A DNA stretch of 28,636 nucleotides from Bacillota bacterium (lineage in GTDB: Bacteria > Bacillota > Clostridia > DSM-8532). Where the stretch lies: the NCBI GenBank assembly GCA_023410885.1, contig JAEYPI010000029.1:1-28636 (forward strand), in the 5' to 3' direction. The notes beneath the pieces were generated by a model. The model was not told where the DNA came from. It made no database searches and saw only the letters and a program-made list of their open reading frames with translations. Below, in pieces: positions 24,041 through 28,636 of this stretch. Numbering within the stretch: the stretch's first letter is position 1; each line of letters begins with the position of its first letter. Position numbers and translations under genes: made by a program.

Positions 24041-24059
24041 AACTTGTCAGACTGTGCTT

Positions 24060-25016
24060 CTACAATCTCAATTCCTTGATGATTGCCTTCAAAGAATCCG
24101 CTGATTTTGTAAGAAGAAGCTGCTCTTCCCGGGTAATGGGCACTTCGATAATCTTATTGACGCCGTTTCGATCTACAAGGGTAGGTACGCTGATGGCCAC
24201 ATCCGAAAGACCATACTGGCCTTCCAAAATACTTGAAACGGTCAGAATGGAATGCTCATCCCGCATAATGGCCTCGCTGATGCGTTGGACGGCTAAAGCC
24301 ACTGCAAAATATGTGGCGCCTTTGGCATTGATAATCTCATAAGCAGAGTTTTTTACCTGATTGAAGATTTTATCCCTGTCCTGGTTATCAGAGCATTTCT
24401 TGCAGGCGTCACAATAAGCATCCATGGGCATTCCGGCAATGGATGTCAGGCTCCATGCAGGGAGTTCCGTGTCCCCATGTTCGCCTAAGATGTAGCCATG
24501 AACATTTCTTGTATCAACCCCTACATGCTGGCCAATCAGGTATTTAAAGCGGGCGGTGTCCAAGACTGTCCCGGAACCCAGCACACGATTAATGGGGAAG
24601 CCTGAAAGCTTCCAGGTCACATAAGTCAGAATATCAACAGGATTGGTTACCACCAGGAGCAATGTGTTTTCAGGCCGGTTGTATTTTATAACCTCGGAAA
24701 TAATGGATTTAAAAACCTGGGTATTTTTATGGACCAGATCAATACGGGTTTCTCCTTCCTTTTGGTTGGCACCAGCCGTTATGATGATCAAGTCGGAATT
24801 CTTGCTATCGGCATAGGTTCCTTGATAAATCTTGACGGGCTTGGCGAAGGGTAATCCGTGGTTCAAGTCCATGGCCTCGCCCTTGGCCTTTGTCTCGTTA
24901 ATATCGATGAGTACCAATTCTGAGAAAAGACCGCCCAGCATGAGAGTATAGGCTGTTGTTGAGCCCACAAAACCGGCACCAATAATCGTTACTTTATGAA
25001 TATCTTTATTGTTCAT
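24060..25016 (-). CDS. ldh: L-lactate dehydrogenase
   Basis: LDH reduces pyruvate to lactate with NADH in the cytoplasm. The protein has 318 aa. It has the nucleotide site GAGFVGSTTAY near residue 12, DINETKAKGEAMDL near 35, the specificity loop AGANQKEGETR near 80 with Gln and not Arg (lactate, not malate, dehydrogenase), the substrate arginine in the DTAR region near 150 and the catalytic histidine in GEHGD near 180. A C-x2-C-x2-C patch (CDACKKC, near residue 205) stands out. The ATG at 25016 follows AAAGGATGTG; the in-frame upstream extension to 25076 is unlikely. It is monocistronic, with terminators on both sides. Confidence 0.95.
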   Translation of the reverse strand: MNNKDIHKVTIIGAGFVGSTTAYTLMLGGLFSELVLIDINETKAKGEAMDLNHGLPFAKPVKIYQGTYADSKNSDLIIITAGANQKEGETRIDLVHKNTQVFKSIISEVIKYNRPENTLLLVVTNPVDILTYVTWKLSGFPINRVLGSGTVLDTARFKYLIGQHVGVDTRNVHGYILGEHGDTELPAWSLTSIAGMPMDAYCDACKKCSDNQDRDKIFNQVKNSAYEIINAKGATYFAVALAVQRISEAIMRDEHSILTVSSILEGQYGLSDVAISVPTLVDRNGVNKIIEVPITREEQLLLTKSADSLKAIIKELRL

Positions 25017-25190
25017 ATTATCACATCCTTTAAAATTGGTCAGAATTAGTTTATGGAGTTTATAAAAAATTACCACCGGAAAAGTACCATTAAATAAACT
25101 TCCATAATAGTAAACATAAGGTAGAGGCGGGGATTTAAATCACTTTATGCTAATAGCCACATCCGATAAGTAAAGCTTATTTACTCATGA

Positions 25191-25219
25191 AAAAAACGAT
25201 GGGTCTACCCATCGTTTTT
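25191..25219. terminator. terminator after glnS
   Basis: ACGATGGG-TCTA-CCCATCGT lies between an A-run and a T-run. On the minus strand it comes 34 bases after the glnS stop and ends its transcript before ldh. Confidence 0.88.
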
Positions 25220-25253
25220 ATGCAATAAAGTTATTCTTTTAATTTAACAAGCC

Positions 25254-26939
25254 TTATCCCTTGGACGCAATCTTTGCCCAGCTATCCTTAAGGCCGACTG
25301 TTTTATTGAAAACCAGGGCGCCTGGCTTGGAATCCTTGTTGTCAACACAGAAGTAACCCATGCGTAGGAATTGGAAACGATCCCCCGGCTTTGCATTTGC
25401 CAGAACGGGCTCTAGCTTGCTATGGGTGAGAATGGTGAGAGAATCAGGATTCAAATTGTCCTTGTAATCTCCACCCTCGGGTATCTCATCGGGGTTTTCC
25501 ACTTTAAACAACATGTCATATAGACGCACTTCCGCATCAATGGCATGCTTGGCTGAAACCCAATGAATGGTGCCCTTGACCTTCCGGCCATCCGGGGATT
25601 CGCCACCTCGGGAAGCCGGATCATAAGTGGCTTTAACCAGGGTGACTTTACCGGTCTCATCGGTTTCATAACCCGTGCATTTAATGAAATACGCATTCTT
25701 TAAGCGTACTTCACCCTCTGGTTTAAGACGGAAATACTTAGATGGAGGATTGATCATAAAGTCATCCTGCTCAATATAGATCTCTCTGGAGAAAGGTACT
25801 TTACGGGTTCCTCTCTCGGGAATTTCAGGATTATTCTCTACCTCGAATTCCTCTGTCATATCCTCAGGATAATTTTCTATAACAACCTTTACGGGATTTA
25901 ATACGCCCATGACACGGTCGGCTGTCTGATTGAGGTTTTCTCTTACACAGTGCTCCAAAAGCCCCCAATCCACAACGCTGTTGGTTCTGGACACACCCAC
26001 GAGATCAATAAAGTTCCGGATGGATTCAGGGGTAAAGCCGCGACGCCTTAAGCCGCATAAGGTAGGCATTCTGGGGTCATCCCAACCGGAAACATAGTTC
26101 TTTTCCACAAGCTCCCGGAGCTTCCTTTTGCTCATGACGGTGTAGTTGATGTTAAGCCTTGAGAACTCATACTGATGGGGTGGATTTTTAATGCCGAGCT
26201 TTTCTAAAACCCAATCATAGAGAGGCCTATGGTCTGTATATTCGATTGAGCAAAGGGAGTGGGTAATGCCTTCAATGGCATCCTGCAAGGGATGAGCAAA
26301 GTCATACATGGGATAAATACACCATTTATCTCCCGTACGATGGTGATGCTCCTTCTTAATTCGGTAAATGACAGGGTCCCTCATATTGATATTTGGGGAA
26401 GCCATATCGATTTTTGCCCGCAAAACTTTTTCTCCACTCTCAAATGCACCATTGCGCATTCTGACAAACAAATCAAGGTTTTCCTCGATGCTTCTGTTTC
26501 GCCAGGGACTTTCCTTGCCGGGCTCAGTAAGAGTTCCGCGATATTCACGAATCTGATCCACATCCAGGTCGTCCACATAAGCTAAACCCTTTTTAATCAA
26601 TTCAAGGGCGTAATCATAAATTTGCTCACTGTAATCCGAGCCATAAAAAAGCCGATCCTCAAAATCAAAGCCCAACCACTTGATATCTTCAATAATGGCG
26701 TCTACGTATTCGACATCTTCCTTTGTGGGGTTGGTATCATCAAAACGTAAATTACATTTACCGCCATATGTCAGGGCTGATCCAAAATCAATGCACATGG
26801 CCTTGGTATGGCCGATATGAAGGTAACCATTGGGCTCGGGCGGAAAACGGGTATGGACTTCTTTGACGCGTCCCGACTGTAAATCCTCTTCGATTATTTC
26901 CTCAATAAAATTCTTCTGCCTTTTTTCCATTTCTTCCAT
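25254..26939 (-). CDS. glnS: glutaminyl-tRNA synthetase
   Basis: GlnRS charges tRNA-Gln with glutamine. It is a class I enzyme of 561 aa, normal for bacterial GlnRS. It has PEPNGYLHIGHTKAM near residue 34 (the GlnRS/GluRS HIGH motif in its GlnRS form), FDDTNPTKE, YPMYDFAHPLQDAIEG near 200, SRLNINYTVMSKRKL near 255 (KMSKS-type loop) and the beta-barrel anticodon-binding domain from about 330 on. A GTG at 26951 is a less likely start; the ATG at 26939 is taken. Its own promoter is at 27031-27059. No T-box leader is seen. Confidence 0.96.
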   Translation of the reverse strand: MEEMEKRQKNFIEEIIEEDLQSGRVKEVHTRFPPEPNGYLHIGHTKAMCIDFGSALTYGGKCNLRFDDTNPTKEDVEYVDAIIEDIKWLGFDFEDRLFYGSDYSEQIYDYALELIKKGLAYVDDLDVDQIREYRGTLTEPGKESPWRNRSIEENLDLFVRMRNGAFESGEKVLRAKIDMASPNINMRDPVIYRIKKEHHHRTGDKWCIYPMYDFAHPLQDAIEGITHSLCSIEYTDHRPLYDWVLEKLGIKNPPHQYEFSRLNINYTVMSKRKLRELVEKNYVSGWDDPRMPTLCGLRRRGFTPESIRNFIDLVGVSRTNSVVDWGLLEHCVRENLNQTADRVMGVLNPVKVVIENYPEDMTEEFEVENNPEIPERGTRKVPFSREIYIEQDDFMINPPSKYFRLKPEGEVRLKNAYFIKCTGYETDETGKVTLVKATYDPASRGGESPDGRKVKGTIHWVSAKHAIDAEVRLYDMLFKVENPDEIPEGGDYKDNLNPDSLTILTHSKLEPVLANAKPGDRFQFLRMGYFCVDNKDSKPGALVFNKTVGLKDSWAKIASKG

Positions 26940-27030
26940 AAAATTTACCACACCTTTTCGTCAAATTGGTCCGATTACCGTATTAAAAACGCTGTAATGC
27001 CTTTATGTTACGCATTAACTATTATTGGTT

Positions 27031-27059
27031 ATTATAAGCCAACACCCTATGAAAGTAAA
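27031..27059 (-). promoter_or_regulatory. promoter of glnS
   Basis: On the minus strand TTTACT (27054-27059), a 17-base spacer and TATAAT (27031-27036) form a good vegetative promoter. The leader to the start codon is about 85 bases. Confidence 0.7.
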
Positions 27060-27091
27060 CATGCTGATGTAAAGAGGGGCAAAGGGTAAAT

Positions 27092-27130
27092 ACAAAAATA
27101 CAAGCGCTCAAGTGAGCCTTGAGCGCTTGT
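27092..27130 (-). terminator. terminator after argB
   Basis: ACAAGCGCTCAAG pairs perfectly over 13 bp with CTTGAGCGCTTGT across a TGAGC loop. On the minus strand it is followed by TATTTTTG. It ends the arg transcript before glnS. Confidence 0.82.
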
Positions 27131-27142
27131 AGATGGTTTATT

Positions 27143-27182
27143 ACGGGTCGAGGCTTGTGGTGCATTCCGGTGGGAATGCACC
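27143..27182. repeat. dispersed hairpin-repeat unit after argB
   Basis: ACGGGTCGAGGC followed by TTGTG and a 10-bp stem, GGTGCATTCC-GGTG-GGAATGCACC. The head is identical to the third 39-bp unit at 5701, but the stem is longer and different. It sits between the argB stop and its terminator. Confidence 0.75.
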
Positions 27183-27196
27183 TTTATTTGATCAGC

Positions 27197-28108
27197 TTAT
27201 AGCTTTTCCTTTTCATAATAGGGCTTGATTTTCTGTGTAATCATTGTACCAATACCCTTATTAGTGAAGATTTCCAGTAGAATACAGTGGGGGATACGAC
27301 CATCAATGATGTGAGCGCGTTCCACACCATTTTTAAGGGCATGGACACAGCCCAGTACCTTAGGAATCATGCCATCGCTAATAGTGCCATCAGAAATAAG
27401 ACTTTGGACCTCTTCACAGGTGATGGCGTGTAGAATACGGTTCTCATCCTTTGAGCTTTTTACACCCTCCACATCAGTTAAAAGGATGAGCTTCTCTGCC
27501 TTCAATGCAGTAGCCAGTTCAGCGGCCACCGTATCGGCATTGATGTTGTAGCTTTGCCCGTATTTATCAGTTCCGATTGGGGCCACAACGGGTATGTACT
27601 CATCCTTGGCGAGTACCTCCAACACATGGGTATTAATTTTGGTGATCTGACCGACATAGCCTAAATCGACCATTTTCCCATTGATAACCTCATAATGCTT
27701 TTCGCATTCCAGAAGCATACCGTCAATACCACTGATACCCACCGCTTTGCCGCCTTTTTGGTTTAAAAGGGAAACCACTTCCTTATTAGTCTTTCCCACC
27801 AGAACCATTTGTGCAACTTCCATGGTTTGCTCATCGGTTTTGCGGAGCCCGTTGATAAATTCGGATTGGATATTGAAGGACTTAAGGGCCTTGGTAATGT
27901 CGGGGCCTCCCCCATGGACCACTACCGGATTCAAGCCTATATACTTAAGCAGCGTAATGTCCTCCATAACTGAATGCTTAAGCTCATCGTTTATCATGGC
28001 ATTACCGCCATATTTAATAACCACTGTCTTACCGGCTAAAGCCTGAATATAGGGGAGGGCTTCAACCAGTATTTCAGCTTTTTTAATGATTTCAGAAAAA
28101 TCGAACAT
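27197..28108 (-). CDS. argB: acetylglutamate kinase ArgB
   Basis: ArgB phosphorylates N-acetylglutamate, the second step of arginine synthesis. The protein has 303 aa, an amino-acid-kinase fold with KYGGNAM near residue 32 (catalytic lysine), VVHGGGPDI near 63, the INADTVAAELA block near 190 (substrate site), LLTDVEGV near 212 and SDGMIPKV near 247. The N-terminal helix EILVEALPYIQAL, typical of arginine-regulated ArgB, is present, so feedback inhibition is likely. GAAAGGTAG precedes the start. It lies 89 bp behind argC, with no argJ between them. Confidence 0.96.
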   Translation of the reverse strand: MFDFSEIIKKAEILVEALPYIQALAGKTVVIKYGGNAMINDELKHSVMEDITLLKYIGLNPVVVHGGGPDITKALKSFNIQSEFINGLRKTDEQTMEVAQMVLVGKTNKEVVSLLNQKGGKAVGISGIDGMLLECEKHYEVINGKMVDLGYVGQITKINTHVLEVLAKDEYIPVVAPIGTDKYGQSYNINADTVAAELATALKAEKLILLTDVEGVKSSKDENRILHAITCEEVQSLISDGTISDGMIPKVLGCVHALKNGVERAHIIDGRIPHCILLEIFTNKGIGTMITQKIKPYYEKEKL

Positions 28109-28197
28109 AGATCGTCTACCTTTCTAGATTTGGAATCCGGCATTATTATAGCGTCAAAAATCATATTACACCAAAAATAAATGAATGGCATTAGGCA

Positions 28198-28635
28198 TTA
28201 TAGATAGTGGGCCGGTGTTAAAAGCCCTTCTGTTTCATTAAAACCTGCCATAAGATTAAGAGCCTGGATGGCTTGACTTGCTGAGCCTTTGCCCAGATTA
28301 TCCAGCGCGGATATCACGATGAGCCTGTTAAGGCGATGATCAACCGTAACACTAATGTCGATGTAGTTTGAGCCCGTGACAAATTTGGTCTCAGGTAATT
28401 GCCCGACGGGCAGAACACGAACAAAGGGTTCGTCTTTATAATACTCCTGATAAAGCGCCTGAACATCTGCAGAGGTCAGGCCTTCATCCACAAGGCTCAA
28501 GTAGCTGGTGGCCAGCATGCCTCGTTTCATGGGGGCAAGATGGGGAGTAAAGGAGATCAAGACTTCTTCATTGGCCAATAGGGACAATTCCTGCTCAATT
28601 TCAGGTGTATGGCGATGGTTGCCCACGCCATAGGC
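28198..28635 (-). CDS. argC: N-acetyl-gamma-glutamyl-phosphate reductase ArgC, C-terminal part
   Basis: ArgC reduces N-acetylglutamyl phosphate to the semialdehyde, the third step of arginine synthesis. Only about the last 145 residues are in the window; the N-terminal nucleotide-binding part continues past the right edge. The partial frame starts AYGVGNHRHTPEIEQEL, holding the conserved HRHTPEI block, then FTPHLAPMKRGM near the substrate site, and DNLGKGSASQAIQALNLM near the end. Its stop is 89 bp before argB. Confidence 0.94.
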   Translation of the reverse strand, partial: AYGVGNHRHTPEIEQELSLLANEEVLISFTPHLAPMKRGMLATSYLSLVDEGLTSADVQALYQEYYKDEPFVRVLPVGQLPETKFVTGSNYIDISVTVDHRLNRLIVISALDNLGKGSASQAIQALNLMAGFNETEGLLTPAHYL

Positions 28636-28636
28636 C

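Noticed and set aside
26940..27060. T-box riboswitch upstream of glnS
   Set aside because: The leader is only about 85 bases, with no T-box consensus and no antiterminator/terminator pair.

Overview
The window reads as chromosome of an anaerobic, endospore-forming Firmicute, most likely class Clostridia. The reasons are sporulation genes yabP and yabQ beside rqcP, mazG and a divIC/ftsB-like gene, a NiFe-hydrogenase maturation (hyp) operon, a clostridial-type Ogg glycosylase, LDH, and Gram-positive ribosome binding sites and promoters. Genus cannot be settled from the sequence alone.

Layout. (1) 52-5622, plus strand: hypB-hypF-hypC-hypD-hypE, the nickel insertion and Fe(CN)2CO assembly set for NiFe hydrogenase. 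The hydrogenase itself and hypA are not in view. (2) 5623-7327: three tandem 39-bp hairpin repeats, then a convergent fapA (DUF342) gene. (3) 7467-8565: an 8-oxoguanine DNA glycosylase, a shared terminator, and tRNA-Glu and tRNA-Met on the minus strand. (4) 8750-12020: DUF6062 gene, mazG, rqcP, a 0.6-kb tandem-repeat region, yabP and yabQ. (5) 12121-23605: an 11-kb carbohydrate islet. It holds a GntR/UTRA regulator behind two promoters that each carry a TTATAACGTTATAA palindrome, an LplA-type lipoprotein, two permeases without an ATPase gene, a discoidin/CBM6-like/PHP phosphoesterase, a 1217-residue secreted protein of three 290-residue repeats plus a phosphodiester glycosidase (NAGPA) domain, and a TIM-barrel sugar isomerase/epimerase. 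(6) 23693-23977: the divIC/ftsB-like gene. (7) 24060-28635, minus strand: ldh, glnS, argB and the end of argC.

The islet lies exactly between yabQ and divIC, which are normally adjacent, so it looks like an insertion into a conserved sporulation/division cluster. Its content suggests (inference) a system that binds and cleaves an extracellular glycan carrying sugar-phosphodiester linkages, imports the sugar, and finishes phosphate removal and isomerisation in the cytoplasm.

A second theme is small hairpin repeats of several unrelated families. Two of them have entered reading frames: a GGGGAACCGTCCCC-type pair inside hypF, and a unit of the 39-bp family that forms the C-terminus of hypD. The 39-bp family shows compensatory base changes in its hairpin stem.
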